Source: Pseudomonas citrullilanati
GTDB lineage: Bacteria; Pseudomonadota; Gammaproteobacteria; Pseudomonadales; Pseudomonadaceae
NCBI RefSeq assembly: GCF_030580855.1
Contig: NZ_JAUQOP010000005.1
Coordinates: 1 to 64,000 of the forward strand
DNA length: 64,000 bases
Direction: 5' to 3'
A program made the position numbers and the translations under genes. Each line of letters opens with the position of its first letter. Within the stretch, counting starts at the first letter, position 1. The notes under the pieces are model-generated. The model was not told the DNA's origin. It did not search any database and saw nothing but the letters and a program-made list of their open reading frames with translations. Below, in pieces: positions 55,181 through 63,739 of the stretch.

Positions 55181-56344
55181 CTAACGCTGCAACACCCGAA
55201 TCCGCGACAACAACTCATCCTGGTCCACATAGCAGCCCTGGAAATGCCGGGCGCCGGTGGCCGGGTCGAACGCGTTGCGGGCGTGGAGGGTGCGGCGGTT
55301 GTCGAAGCACCAGAGCTGGCCGGGTTCGAGTCGCTGGACCAGGCGGAACCGGGGTTGGCGGGTCAGGGCGATGAAGCGCCGATAGGCGCGGTAAAGCCCG
55401 GGCATCTGCTCGGCCGCCGTGTCGAACGGGCCGCGCAGGAAGTTCGCCATGCGGATCTCCGCCACGTGCCCCAGGGCATCGAGGGCGATGATCGGTGCCA
55501 GGCAGCGGTAGTCGCTGTGGCGGTCCTTGTTGCGAAATTCCACCGGTATCCGGCAGAGCGCATCGAAGTCGTCGGGTGCTTCCTGGCGCAGCGCCTCGGC
55601 CACGGCGAAACCGTCGACGAAAATGCTCTCGCCACCCTGGGCGTCATTGACCAGGCAATGCAGGAACTGCAAGCCGGGCTGCAATTCCCGGGTGGGCAGG
55701 TCGCTGTGCAGCGGCAGATTGAAAGCGGTGTAGGCGTTGCTGTCGGCGTCGGCCTTGGATTGCACATTGAACAGCACGCCGAAGTTGCTCTCACGGATGA
55801 ACGAGATCCGCTGGGCAATCCGTTTCAACGAGCCGGGCTCGGTGGGCACGCCGCGCACCTGGGTCAGCCCGATGTCGCGCAAGGCCAACAGCCATTGCAG
55901 CAACGCGTCGGCGTCCTCCATCAGTGCCGGGTATTCGAACACCGGCAGCTGCAGGTCCTGGTGCCACAACTGGCGCCGGGGCTGGCTTGCCAGGCGTTCG
56001 GTCCGGGACTGCTCGTCGTAGGCGTGGGCGCGCAACCAGCCAGGGTCGAAACGGCTCGGGTGGCCGTCCTGCCAGTCCAGGCACAGGCATCCCTCATCGT
56101 CGATCCAGGCCGTGGCGGGCGCCAGGTCTTCCGGGACGTCGACGATCTCCAGCACTTGCTCGCGGGTGACGCTGTAGACGCATTGCGGGCACGGGCAGTT
56201 GTCCCGCAACCACTGATGGTGGAACGGACTGACCCGGCCGTCGGCCCAGGTGACCCGTACCTGATCGGCCAAGGGCACCACGGTGTGCAGCGCGCACACC
56301 CGCGGGTAGCGGCGGAAATCGGCAAAAGCGGCGGCGTTTTTCAT
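55181..56344 (-). CDS. gamma-Butyrobetaine hydroxylase (2-oxoglutarate dioxygenase)
   Basis: 387 residues. An N-terminal DUF971-like domain with the zinc-type cysteines C50, C52, C55 and H95 (RDNCPCPQC) is followed by a TauD-type Fe(II)/2-oxoglutarate domain with iron ligands H213 and D215 (LPLHSDLPTRE) and distal H354 (TLHARNAFD). The combination is that of BBOX1-type hydroxylases, which turn gamma-butyrobetaine into L-carnitine. Last gene of the caiX-cdhC-cdhA-cdhB unit, 19 bases after cdhB, which gives it a substrate context. GGAGCC precedes the ATG. Confidence 0.9.
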   Translation of the reverse strand: MKNAAAFADFRRYPRVCALHTVVPLADQVRVTWADGRVSPFHHQWLRDNCPCPQCVYSVTREQVLEIVDVPEDLAPATAWIDDEGCLCLDWQDGHPSRFDPGWLRAHAYDEQSRTERLASQPRRQLWHQDLQLPVFEYPALMEDADALLQWLLALRDIGLTQVRGVPTEPGSLKRIAQRISFIRESNFGVLFNVQSKADADSNAYTAFNLPLHSDLPTRELQPGLQFLHCLVNDAQGGESIFVDGFAVAEALRQEAPDDFDALCRIPVEFRNKDRHSDYRCLAPIIALDALGHVAEIRMANFLRGPFDTAAEQMPGLYRAYRRFIALTRQPRFRLVQRLEPGQLWCFDNRRTLHARNAFDPATGARHFQGCYVDQDELLSRIRVLQR

Positions 56345-56363
56345 GACGGCTCCGGTGCGAGGT

Positions 56364-56840
56364 CTATCGGGCGGGCGGCAGGGCGATCACCCGGCCGATG
56401 TAGTCCGGCGGCGGCAGGTCGGATTGTTCATCGAGCAGCGCCCGGAGTTTGCCCAGGGTCTGCTGCGGGAAGGGCGCCGAGCGCGGGCCGGCCAGGTCGA
56501 CGTGCAACAGCATCTGCTCGTTGCCCGCCAGCGCCTTGTCGCCGCCGGCCAGGTGCAGGCTGTGATAGACATGCAGGCGCTTGGCATCGTGGCCGATGAT
56601 CTGCGTACGCACTTCCACGTTGGCGTCGACCTTCACTTCGTGCAGGTAATTGAGGTGCAGTTCGAGGGTGAACAGCGAGTGGCCGCTGGCGTCGCGGTTG
56701 TGGCTGTCCATGCCGAGCGTGTCCATCAGCGCGTCGGTGGCATAGCTGAAAATCAGCAGGTAGTAGGCATCGCGCAAGTGGCCGTTGTAGTCGACCCATT
56801 CGGGGCGGATGTGGGTCTGGTAGGTGGTGAGGGTGGGCAT
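56364..56840 (-). CDS. cdhB: Hotdog thioesterase of carnitine catabolism (betainyl-CoA thioesterase)
   Basis: 158 residues. A 4-hydroxybenzoyl-CoA-thioesterase-like hotdog fold with the WVDYNGHLRDAYYLLIFSYATDALM active-site segment (Asp and His/Asn). The gene lies between cdhA and the hydroxylase. The established route has CdhC make betainyl-CoA, which a thioesterase hydrolyses to glycine betaine; this protein is the natural candidate. Start MPTLTTYQTHIRPEW chosen on family N-terminus. Confidence 0.87.
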   Translation of the reverse strand: MPTLTTYQTHIRPEWVDYNGHLRDAYYLLIFSYATDALMDTLGMDSHNRDASGHSLFTLELHLNYLHEVKVDANVEVRTQIIGHDAKRLHVYHSLHLAGGDKALAGNEQMLLHVDLAGPRSAPFPQQTLGKLRALLDEQSDLPPPDYIGRVIALPPAR

Positions 56841-56877
56841 AATTGCGGTCCCGGAGATGGAGGTGACTGGACTGGCG

Positions 56878-56975
56878 CTATCGCGAGCAAGCTCGCTCCC
56901 ACAGGGGGTCTTCTGAGTGAAATAAATAATGTTCACGCCACGAAATCCCTGTGGGAGCGAGCTTGCTCGCGATGG
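56878..56975. repeat. REPIN between cdhA and cdhB, inside the carnitine operon
   Basis: Inverted REP pair (TATCGCGAGCAAGCTCGCTC and TGTGGGAGCGAGCTTGCTCG) in the 163-base gap. Confidence 0.92.
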
Positions 56976-57003
56976 GGCCAGGCCTGTTGATTCAAAAATT
57001 GCC

Positions 57004-57969
57004 TTACTCGGTGAACGCCATGCCGTGCTTGGCCTTGGTGGCCTTCACCGCCTCCAGCACCGCCAGCAGGCAATCGTCGCGATAACGCTCCAGCGCCGAG
57101 ATGCTGTGGCTGCCCAGTTGCTCGCGCGTACCGTCCACCACGTCGTCGATCAGTTTCTCGGTCAACGCCGGTGCCGGCAGGTAGGTCCACGGCAGTTGCA
57201 GCGCCGGGCCGAACTGGGCCATGAAGTGGCGCATCCCGGCGTCGCCGCCGGCCAGGGTGTAGGTCAGGAAGGTGCCCATGAACGACCAGCGCAAGCCGGC
57301 GCCGAATCGGATGGCGTCGTCGATTTCACCCGTGGTCGCCACGCCGTCGTTGACCAGGTGCAGGGCTTCGCGCCACAGCGCTTCGAGCAAGCGGTCGGCG
57401 ATGAAGCCGGGCACTTCCTTGCGCACGTGCAACGGGCGCATGCCGAGGGCGGTGTACACCTCAATCGCCGCTTGCACCGCGTCGGGGGCGGTGTGCCTGC
57501 CGCCCACCACTTCCACCAATGGCAACAGGTAGACCGGGTTGAACGGGTGCCCGACCACGCAGCGTTCCGGGTGGGTGGCGCCCTCGTAGAACTCGCTGGG
57601 CAGCAGCCCCGAGGTGCTGGAGCCGATCAGCGCGTCGGGCTTGGCGGCGGCGCTGATCCGGCTGTGCAGGTCGAGCTTGAGTTCCAGGCGTTCGGGGGCG
57701 CTCTCCTGGATGAAGTCGGCGTCGCGCACGCATTCCTCGATGGTTGCGACAAAACGCAACCGATCCTGGGAAGCACCGGGCGCCAGGCCTTGTTTCTCCA
57801 GCGCGCCCCAGGCATTGGCGACGCGTTTGCGCAGGGCCGCCTCGGCGCCCGGTGCCGGGTCCCAGGCGACGACGTCGAGGCCGTGGGCCAGGGCCCGGCT
57901 GACCCAGCCGCTGCCGATGACACCGCTGCCCAGGGCGGCGAAAGTCTTGATGTCGGTGATGAAGCTCAT
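57004..57969 (-). CDS. cdhA: L-Carnitine dehydrogenase
   Basis: NAD+-dependent oxidation of L-carnitine to 3-dehydrocarnitine. 321 residues of the 3-hydroxyacyl-CoA dehydrogenase-like fold: Rossmann loop [27 protein letters not shown], then [11 protein letters not shown] and [18 protein letters not shown] (catalytic His and Asn region). Helical C-terminal dimer domain. AGGAC lies 6 bases before the ATG. Flanked by REPINs on both sides within the operon. Confidence 0.93.
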   Translation of the reverse strand: MSFITDIKTFAALGSGVIGSGWVSRALAHGLDVVAWDPAPGAEAALRKRVANAWGALEKQGLAPGASQDRLRFVATIEECVRDADFIQESAPERLELKLDLHSRISAAAKPDALIGSSTSGLLPSEFYEGATHPERCVVGHPFNPVYLLPLVEVVGGRHTAPDAVQAAIEVYTALGMRPLHVRKEVPGFIADRLLEALWREALHLVNDGVATTGEIDDAIRFGAGLRWSFMGTFLTYTLAGGDAGMRHFMAQFGPALQLPWTYLPAPALTEKLIDDVVDGTREQLGSHSISALERYRDDCLLAVLEAVKATKAKHGMAFTE

Positions 57970-58000
57970 GGTGATGTCCTGAAGAATAGTTTGATGATCT

Positions 58001-58099
58001 CCTGTGGGAGCAAGGCTTGCCCGCGATTGCGGCAGTAGAGTCAATAGGGATGTCGGCTGACATACCGTCATCGCGGGCAAGCCTTGCTCCCACAGGTTG
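58001..58099. repeat. REPIN between cdhC and cdhA, inside the carnitine operon
   Basis: Inverted REP pair (GTGGGAGCAAGGCTTGCCCG and ATCGCGGGCAAGCCTTGCTC), about 40 bases apart in the 159-base gap. Confidence 0.92.
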
Positions 58100-58128
58100 T
58101 TTCCCCTGATGGGGAGGTAGATGTATGG

Positions 58129-59016
58129 TCAGCCGCGCTGGACCAGGCCCATCTTCTTGCGGCCTTCGGCCGGGGTGAGCACGCAGGCGCCGAGGCGGGT
58201 GAGGATTTCCCCCGCGCGCTCCACCAGTTGGCCGTTGGTGGCGAGCACGCCCTTGTCCAGCCAGAGGTTGTCCTCCAGCCCGACCCGCACGTTGCCTCCC
58301 AGCAGCACGGCCTGGGCGGCCATGGGCATTTGCATGCGGCCAATCCCGAAGCCGGCCCACACGGCGTCCGCCGGCAGGTTGTCGACCATCGCCTTCATGG
58401 TGGTGGTATCCGCCGGCGCGCCCCACGGGATGCCCAGGCAGAGCTGGAACAATGGGTTGTCCAGCAGCCCTTCCTTGATCAGTTGCTTGGCGAACCACAG
58501 GTGTCCGGTGTCGAAGATTTCCAGCTCGGCCTTGACCCCCAGTTCCGTGATGCGCTTGGCCCCGGCCCGCAGTTGCGCCGGGGTGGAGACGTAAATGGTG
58601 TCGCCGTCGCCGAAGTTCAGGGTGCCGCAATCCAGGGTGCAGATTTCCGGCAGCAGCTCTTCGACATGGGCCAGCCGGGTCAGCGGGCCCACCAGGTCGG
58701 TGTTGGGGCCGAATTCCATCGGCCGTTCACCGGCACCGATCTCCAGGTCGCCGCCCATGCCCGCGGTGAGGTTGACGATGATGTCCACGTCCGCCTCGCG
58801 GATGCGCTCCATCACTTCGCGGTACAGCGCCACGTCGCGGCTGAACTTGCCGGTCTGCGGGTCGCGGACGTGGCAGTGGACGACCGTGGCCCCGGCCTTG
58901 GCGGCCTCGACGGCGGCCTCGGCGATCTGTTTCGGGGTGACCGGTACGTGAGGGCTCTTGGCGGTCGTGTCGCCAGCACCGGTGAGTGCGCAGGTGATGA
59001 TGACGTCGTGGTTCAT
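58129..59016 (-). CDS. cdhC: 3-Dehydrocarnitine cleavage enzyme (BKACE family)
   Basis: Zinc-dependent beta-keto acid cleavage enzyme; with acetyl-CoA it converts dehydrocarnitine to betainyl-CoA and acetoacetate. 295 residues: [14 protein letters not shown] (N-terminal strand), [15 protein letters not shown] (zinc His-x-His), LTAGMGGD, and the C-terminal [24 protein letters not shown] of the family. AAGGAAG precedes the ATG. 70 bases downstream of caiX. Confidence 0.93.
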   Translation of the reverse strand: MNHDVIITCALTGAGDTTAKSPHVPVTPKQIAEAAVEAAKAGATVVHCHVRDPQTGKFSRDVALYREVMERIREADVDIIVNLTAGMGGDLEIGAGERPMEFGPNTDLVGPLTRLAHVEELLPEICTLDCGTLNFGDGDTIYVSTPAQLRAGAKRITELGVKAELEIFDTGHLWFAKQLIKEGLLDNPLFQLCLGIPWGAPADTTTMKAMVDNLPADAVWAGFGIGRMQMPMAAQAVLLGGNVRVGLEDNLWLDKGVLATNGQLVERAGEILTRLGACVLTPAEGRKKMGLVQRG

Positions 59017-59086
59017 GGTGCGGCTTCCTTCAGGCGAGGTGAGTCACTGCGCAGGCCGGTGGCGCTGCGCAGGGGGATGGCGTGGG

Positions 59087-60031
59087 TCAGTTGGTGGTCA
59101 GTTGCAGGTTGTCGGCGGCCGGCTTGCCATCGAAGGTGGTGACGCCTTCGAGCCAGCGCTGCTTGTCTTGCGGATGGTCCTTGAGCCATTGCCGGGCCGA
59201 TTCCAGCGGGTCCTTGTGGTCCAGCAGGGGTTGCATCATCCGGCTCTCGTCTTCGGCGGTGAAGGTCAGGTTGCTCAGCAAGCGACTGACGTTCGGGCAT
59301 TGCCGGGCGTAGTCCGGCGCGGTGACGGTCCATACGGTGGCCATGCCTTCGTTCGGGCCGAGGGCGTCTTCGCTGCCGGTGAGGTAAGTCATCTGCACGT
59401 TGACGTTCATCGGGTGCGGCGCCCAGCCGAAGAACACCACGGCTTCCTTGCGCCGCACGGCGCGGTCCACGGCGGCCAGCATGCCGGCCTCGCTGGATTC
59501 CACCAGCTGGAACTTGCCCAGGCCGAACTGGTTCTTGGCGATCATCGCCTTGATCTGGGTGTTGGCCCCTGAGCCCGGTTCGATGCCATAGATCTTGCCG
59601 CCCAGTTCCTTCTCGAACTTGGCGATGTCGGCGAAGGTCTTCAGGCCCTTGTCGGCCAGGTAGGTCGGTACGGCCAGGGTCGCGCGGGCATCCTTGAGGC
59701 TCGGTTGCTCCAGCACTTTTACCTGCTTGGCCTCGACGAACGGGGTGATGGTCTGGGTCATCAGCGGGTTCCAGTAGCCCAGGAACAGGTCCAGGCGCTG
59801 GTCGCGGATGCCGGCGAAGATGATCTGCTGGGAGGCGCTGGTCTGTTTGGTCTTGTAGCCGAGGCCGTCGAGCATCACTTGGGTCAGGGCGCTGGTGGCG
59901 ATGACGTCGGTCCAGTTGACCACGCCCAGGCGCACGTTCTGGCACGCGGCAGGCTCCGCCGCGAGGGTGGCCGAGCTGAGGAAAACGGTACCGCTGAGAG
60001 CAAGAACGCAGGAGCTGATCAATCGTTTCAT
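59087..60031 (-). CDS. caiX: Carnitine-binding periplasmic protein
   Basis: 314 residues with a signal peptide (cut after LSSATLAAE). An OpuAC-type fold closely related to CbcX in this window, with the same layout (VVNWTDVIATSALTQVMLDGLGYKTKQTS, GYWNPLMTQTITPF, WAPHPMNVNVQMTYLTG). In P. aeruginosa CaiX binds carnitine and delivers it to CbcWV; no permease of its own is encoded here. First gene of the carnitine operon, divergent from cdhR. Confidence 0.92.
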   Translation of the reverse strand: MKRLISSCVLALSGTVFLSSATLAAEPAACQNVRLGVVNWTDVIATSALTQVMLDGLGYKTKQTSASQQIIFAGIRDQRLDLFLGYWNPLMTQTITPFVEAKQVKVLEQPSLKDARATLAVPTYLADKGLKTFADIAKFEKELGGKIYGIEPGSGANTQIKAMIAKNQFGLGKFQLVESSEAGMLAAVDRAVRRKEAVVFFGWAPHPMNVNVQMTYLTGSEDALGPNEGMATVWTVTAPDYARQCPNVSRLLSNLTFTAEDESRMMQPLLDHKDPLESARQWLKDHPQDKQRWLEGVTTFDGKPAADNLQLTTN

Positions 60032-60117
60032 GGCGGGTCCTCGGCAGCTTATTGTTATGGGGCCCGGCGTCTGTGCGCCGGTGATGCCAAGTTACGCAGC
60101 CAGGCACCTGGCAAAAC

Positions 60118-60151
60118 GCACAGCGGCGACGTGCTCTTGCACTGCGGCGAC
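60118..60151. promoter_or_regulatory. 21-bp-spaced direct repeats between caiX and cdhR (candidate CdhR site)
   Basis: GCACAGCGGCGAC (60118-60130) and GCACTGCGGCGAC (60139-60151) are direct repeats with one mismatch whose starts are exactly 21 bp apart, as expected for an AraC-family dimer. They lie in the divergent promoter region, 48 bases before cdhR and 87 bases before caiX. Confidence 0.62.
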
Positions 60152-60198
60152 CTCTCGCGTATCAAGGTGCCACGCTACCCGCCAACCGAGTGCGCGCC

Positions 60199-61158
60199 AT
60201 GTCCCAGGATTTCTACTTTTTGTTGATGCCGGGTTTCTCGGCCATCGGTTTCATTTCGGCCATCGAGCCGTTGCGGGTCGCCAATCGCTTTCGTGGCGAG
60301 CTGTACCGTTGGCACGTATTGAGTGTCGATGGCGGGGCGGTACTGGCGAGCAATGGCATGTCGGTCAACGCCGACGCGGCGCTGGAGCCGTTGAAGAAGG
60401 GTGCGACCCTCTGGGTGGTGGCGGGGTTCGAACCGCTGAAGTTCTCGACGCCGGCACTGGAGCGCTGGCTGCACCGGCTGGACAAGGACGGCGTGACCCT
60501 GGGCGGTATCGACACCGGCAGCGTGGTACTCGCCGAAGCGGGGTTGCTGGACGGGCACCGGGTGACCCTGCACTGGGAGGCGATCGAGGCGTTCAAGGAA
60601 TCGTATCCGCACCTTGGCGTGACCCAGGAATTGTTCGAGATCGACCGCCGTCGTATCACCTGCGCAGGCGGTACCGCCTCGATCGACTTGATGCTGGACC
60701 TGATCGGCCAGGCCCACGGTGCGGCGCTGGCGATCCAGGTGAGCGAGCAATTCGTGCTCGGCCGCATTCGTCCGCGCAAGGATCACCAGCGCATGGAAAT
60801 CGCCGGCCGATACGGCATTCGCAACAAGAAACTGGTGCATGTCATCGGTGAAATGGAAGCCCACAGCGAACCGCCCTTGAGCACCCTGGCGCTGGCCGAA
60901 TCCATCAACGTCACGCGGCGCCAGCTCGAACGCCTGTTCCGCCTGCACCTGAACGACACCCCGAGCAACTTCTACCTGCGCCTGCGCCTGGAAAAGGCCC
61001 GGCAACTGCTGCGCCAGACCGACCTGAGCGTGCTGGAAGTGAGCATTGCCTGCGGCTTTGAATCACCGTCGTACTTTACCCGCAGCTATCGGGCCCGCTT
61101 CGAGCGTTGCCCGCGGGAGGATCGACGTCGCCAGGGGGATGGGCGGGAGCTGGTTTGA
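60199..61158 (+). CDS. cdhR: AraC-family activator of carnitine catabolism
   Basis: 319 residues with the same layout as GbdR: DJ-1/PfpI-like sensor (FLLMPGFSAIGFISAIEPLRVANRFRG, GGIDTGSVVLAEAGLLDG) and C-terminal AraC helix-turn-helix pair (LALAESINVTRRQLERLFRLHLNDTPSNFYLRLRLEKARQLLRQTDLSVLEVSIACGFESPSYFTRSYRARF). CdhR of P. aeruginosa activates the caiX-cdhCAB operon in response to carnitine, which fits the divergent arrangement here. A GTG three codons upstream is an alternative start. Confidence 0.93.
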   Translation: MSQDFYFLLMPGFSAIGFISAIEPLRVANRFRGELYRWHVLSVDGGAVLASNGMSVNADAALEPLKKGATLWVVAGFEPLKFSTPALERWLHRLDKDGVTLGGIDTGSVVLAEAGLLDGHRVTLHWEAIEAFKESYPHLGVTQELFEIDRRRITCAGGTASIDLMLDLIGQAHGAALAIQVSEQFVLGRIRPRKDHQRMEIAGRYGIRNKKLVHVIGEMEAHSEPPLSTLALAESINVTRRQLERLFRLHLNDTPSNFYLRLRLEKARQLLRQTDLSVLEVSIACGFESPSYFTRSYRARFERCPREDRRRQGDGRELV

Positions 61159-61275
61159 CAGGCCTTTATACCCAATCATGCTCGCGACTGGAGGACAAGG
61201 CGCTTGCCGATTGGTTGAAGGGGGATCGCAAGTAGTAGAACTGATGCTAACCGGGTGAACTGTCGAGGGAGGAAT

Positions 61276-61410
61276 CTGTGGCGAGGGGATTTATCCCCGT
61301 TGGGCTGCGCAGCAGCCCTGAAACCTGGCGACTCAGTGTGTCAGATAGATTTAACAGCTGCTATTGGGGCTGCTACGCAGCCCAGCGGGGATAAATCCCC
61401 TCGCCACAGG
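61276..61410. repeat. Inverted repeat element (GGGGATAAATCCCC family)
   Basis: Arms TGTGGCGAGGGGATTTATCC...GGGCTGCGCAGC and GCTACGCAGCCC...GGGGATAAATCCCCTCGCC, a near-perfect inverted pair over ~40 bases per side. Same family as 45342-45471. Confidence 0.85.
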
Positions 61411-61433
61411 TACTGTATCCGGCTGGAGAACGT

Positions 61434-61850
61434 CTATTTCTTCATCAGCGCCGAGCATGCCGCCTTGTACGCCTCGTGCTGATACTTGTTCAGCGTCGCC
61501 GGTGGGGCAAAATCGTGTTTCTTGGCCTGGGCATTGATGGTCTGCGGTGACAGCAGGGTCACTTCGCAGCCTTCCAGCAACTGGAAAACCCCTTCGATCT
61601 TGAACGTCGTCGGCCCACCGGCGAACTCGCCTTTCTTGCTGCGCTTCTTGATGGCGATGCGCTCGATGCCGTGCTCGGCCACGAATGCCCGCACCTGGGC
61701 GGCGAACGCCTTGACGTTGGCGGCTTCGTCGTCATCGTCCAGGGCGATTTTCTTGGTGTTCAGCGCGACATGGTTCAGTGCCTGCTGTTGCAGCTCCGCC
61801 ACGGCGATGATCGCTTCGCTGCCCTTTATCTCGATGCCGCAGGTTTTCAT
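61434..61850 (-). CDS. DUF3010 family protein
   Basis: 138 residues, soluble: MKTCGIEIKGSEAIIAV, AIKKRSKKGEFAGGPTTFKIEGVFQLL, then LNKYQHEAYKAACSALMKK. The fold suggested by the first strand-rich part, G-I-E-I-K-G-S-E-A, resembles RNase H-like or actin-like folds, and DUF3010 proteins are annotated without function. AAGAGAAT precedes the ATG. Confidence 0.82.
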   Translation of the reverse strand: MKTCGIEIKGSEAIIAVAELQQQALNHVALNTKKIALDDDDEAANVKAFAAQVRAFVAEHGIERIAIKKRSKKGEFAGGPTTFKIEGVFQLLEGCEVTLLSPQTINAQAKKHDFAPPATLNKYQHEAYKAACSALMKK

Positions 61851-61911
61851 GTGATTCTCTTCGTTCAAGGATGGGGTGTAGTTTACAGCTCCAGCTATCG
61901 AATGTTGCCCC

Positions 61912-62313
61912 TCACTCCTGCCCAATCGACTCCAGGAACTCCGACCGATCGTCGCTCACCTGGGCCATGCAGTCGTTTTCGGCGATCTTGTAGGCTTCGC
62001 TGCCGGGCTTGGCCGGGAAGGCGGCGATGGCGCAGTCGGCGTCGCGTTGCTTTTGCCACAGTTGCTGGGCGGCCTTGATCTTGTTGGTGATGTCGGTGAG
62101 TTGGGCCTTGTCGCTGGCGTAGCGGGTTTGCAGGCGTTCGTTGAGGCTTTGCAGGTTTTCGTTCAGCAACTGTTCGGCGGCGGTCTTGCCGTAGGCCGAG
62201 CAGGCCAGGGTCTGGACGTCGTTTTCGACGGCGTCGCAGGGGTTCTGTTCGGTGTCTTCAGCCGCGTGGGCGATGGTGCTGATCAGTGCCAAGGCGAGGA
62301 TGATTGATTTCAT
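61912..62313 (-). CDS. LprI-like (DUF1311) periplasmic protein
   Basis: 133 residues with a signal peptide (MKSIILALALISTIAHAAE). The DUF1311/LprI pattern follows: four cysteines (NPCDAV, TLACSAY, DADCAIA, ENDCMAQ), LNENLQSLNERLQTRY and LWQKQRDADCAIAA. LprI of mycobacteria inhibits lysozyme; the activity here is untested. Start MKSIILAL was chosen for the signal peptide; the open frame runs further upstream. Confidence 0.82.
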   Translation of the reverse strand: MKSIILALALISTIAHAAEDTEQNPCDAVENDVQTLACSAYGKTAAEQLLNENLQSLNERLQTRYASDKAQLTDITNKIKAAQQLWQKQRDADCAIAAFPAKPGSEAYKIAENDCMAQVSDDRSEFLESIGQE

Positions 62314-62549
62314 TGCGTTGCCGCTCGAGTCCGGTGAAAGCCAGTGATGCAGCGGATTCTGGCGCAAGCGCCGGGCAATGAACAGGTGGGCAGCTTGGCG
62401 CTGCGACACGCCTTTGCCCGGGATTGACGCTTTCGGCAATTCCCCTGTCGTTTTTGCACCCGGTCGCCGCGGCCCTCAGGCATATGCTGGCCCCAAAGCG
62501 CCGGCACACGATTCGGCGCATGAATCGCTGACAAAAAGGGGACTGCCTG

Positions 62550-63527
62550 ATGAGCCCAGCCGAATTGCACGCCGACAGCATCGTTATCGACGGGCTGATC
62601 ATTGCCAAGTGGAACCGCGACCTGTTCGAAGACATGCGCAAGGGCGGCCTGACCGCAGCCAACTGCACCGTGTCGGTGTGGGAAGGTTTCCAGGCCACCG
62701 TCAACAACATCGTCGCCAGCCAGAAACTGATCCGCGAGAACAGCGACCTGGTGATCCCGGTAAAGACCACCGCCGACATTCGTCGTGCCAAGGAGCAGGG
62801 CAAGACCGGCATCATCTTCGGTTTCCAGAATGCCCACGCCTTCGAAGACCAGTTGGGCTATGTCGAGATCTTCAAGCAGCTCGGCGTGGGCGTGGTGCAG
62901 ATGTGCTACAACACCCAGAACCTGGTGGGCACCGGGTGCTACGAGCGTGACGGCGGCCTGTCGGGCTTCGGTCGCGAGATCGTCGCCGAGATGAACCGGG
63001 TCGGCGTCATGTGCGACCTGTCCCACGTCGGTTCCAAGACATCCGAAGAAGTCATCCTCGAATCGAAGAAGCCGGTCTGCTATTCCCACTGCCTGCCGTC
63101 CGGCCTGAAGGAGCACCCGCGCAACAAGTCCGATGAAGAGCTGAAGTTCATCGCCGACCACGGTGGTTTCGTGGGCGTGACCATGTTCGCGCCGTTCCTG
63201 GCCAAGGGCATCGATTCGACCATCGACGACTACGCCGAAGCCATCGAATACACCATGAACATCGTCGGTGAAGACGCCATCGGCATCGGCACCGACTTCA
63301 CCCAGGGCCACGGCCAGGACTTCTTCGAAATGCTGACCCACGACAAGGGCTACGCCCGTCGTCTGACCAGCTTCGGCAAGATCATCAACCCCCTGGGCAT
63401 CCGCACCGTGGGCGAGTTCCCGAACCTCACCGAGACGCTGCTCAAGCGCGGTCATCCTGAGCGGGTGGTGCGCAAGATCATGGGCGAGAACTGGGTGAAC
63501 GTCCTGAAGGACGTCTGGGGCGAGTGA
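62550..63527 (+). CDS. Membrane-dipeptidase-family (M19) protein with altered metal site
   Basis: 325 residues of the renal-dipeptidase fold: DLSHVGSKT (metal His), CYSHCLPSGLKEHPRNKSDEELKFIADHGGFVGVTMFAPF, and GIGTDFTQGHGQDFFE (metal Asp). But the usual N-terminal H-x-D zinc pair is replaced (IDGLIIAKWNRDLF) and the bridging Glu of the EGGH motif is Gln (FGFQNAHAF). The same substitutions occur, as far as I recall, in the P. aeruginosa neighbour of the dimethylglycine genes. A substrate in betaine/dimethylglycine metabolism is possible; peptidase action is doubtful. Confidence 0.88.
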   Translation: MSPAELHADSIVIDGLIIAKWNRDLFEDMRKGGLTAANCTVSVWEGFQATVNNIVASQKLIRENSDLVIPVKTTADIRRAKEQGKTGIIFGFQNAHAFEDQLGYVEIFKQLGVGVVQMCYNTQNLVGTGCYERDGGLSGFGREIVAEMNRVGVMCDLSHVGSKTSEEVILESKKPVCYSHCLPSGLKEHPRNKSDEELKFIADHGGFVGVTMFAPFLAKGIDSTIDDYAEAIEYTMNIVGEDAIGIGTDFTQGHGQDFFEMLTHDKGYARRLTSFGKIINPLGIRTVGEFPNLTETLLKRGHPERVVRKIMGENWVNVLKDVWGE

Positions 63528-63528
63528 A

Positions 63529-63664
63529 TACCTCTGGAGCCTGCTCCGCTCGCCGATAGCTGCGTCAGGTCCTCGCGCCAAGCTCGCCGTACAGGCGTAC
63601 TGCCTCGCTTGTCGCTCCGGTCCTTCCTTGCTCTCGACGTGCTCGCTACGGCTCCAAAGGCATT
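63529..63664. repeat. Imperfect 136-bp inverted-repeat element
   Basis: Outer arms ATACCTCTGGAGCC-type at 63529-63541 and GGCTCCAAAGGCAT at 63650-63663, with an inner GTACAGGCGTAC palindrome-like core. It fills the gap between the dipeptidase-like gene and the DUF5943 gene. A different type from the REP family. Confidence 0.6.
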
Positions 63665-63739
63665 CACGCGGCTTTTTTATAAGAGCAAAAGCAAACGCTT
63701 CGCTCAGTAATGATCACGAATTTCCGGAGTCAAGTTTTC

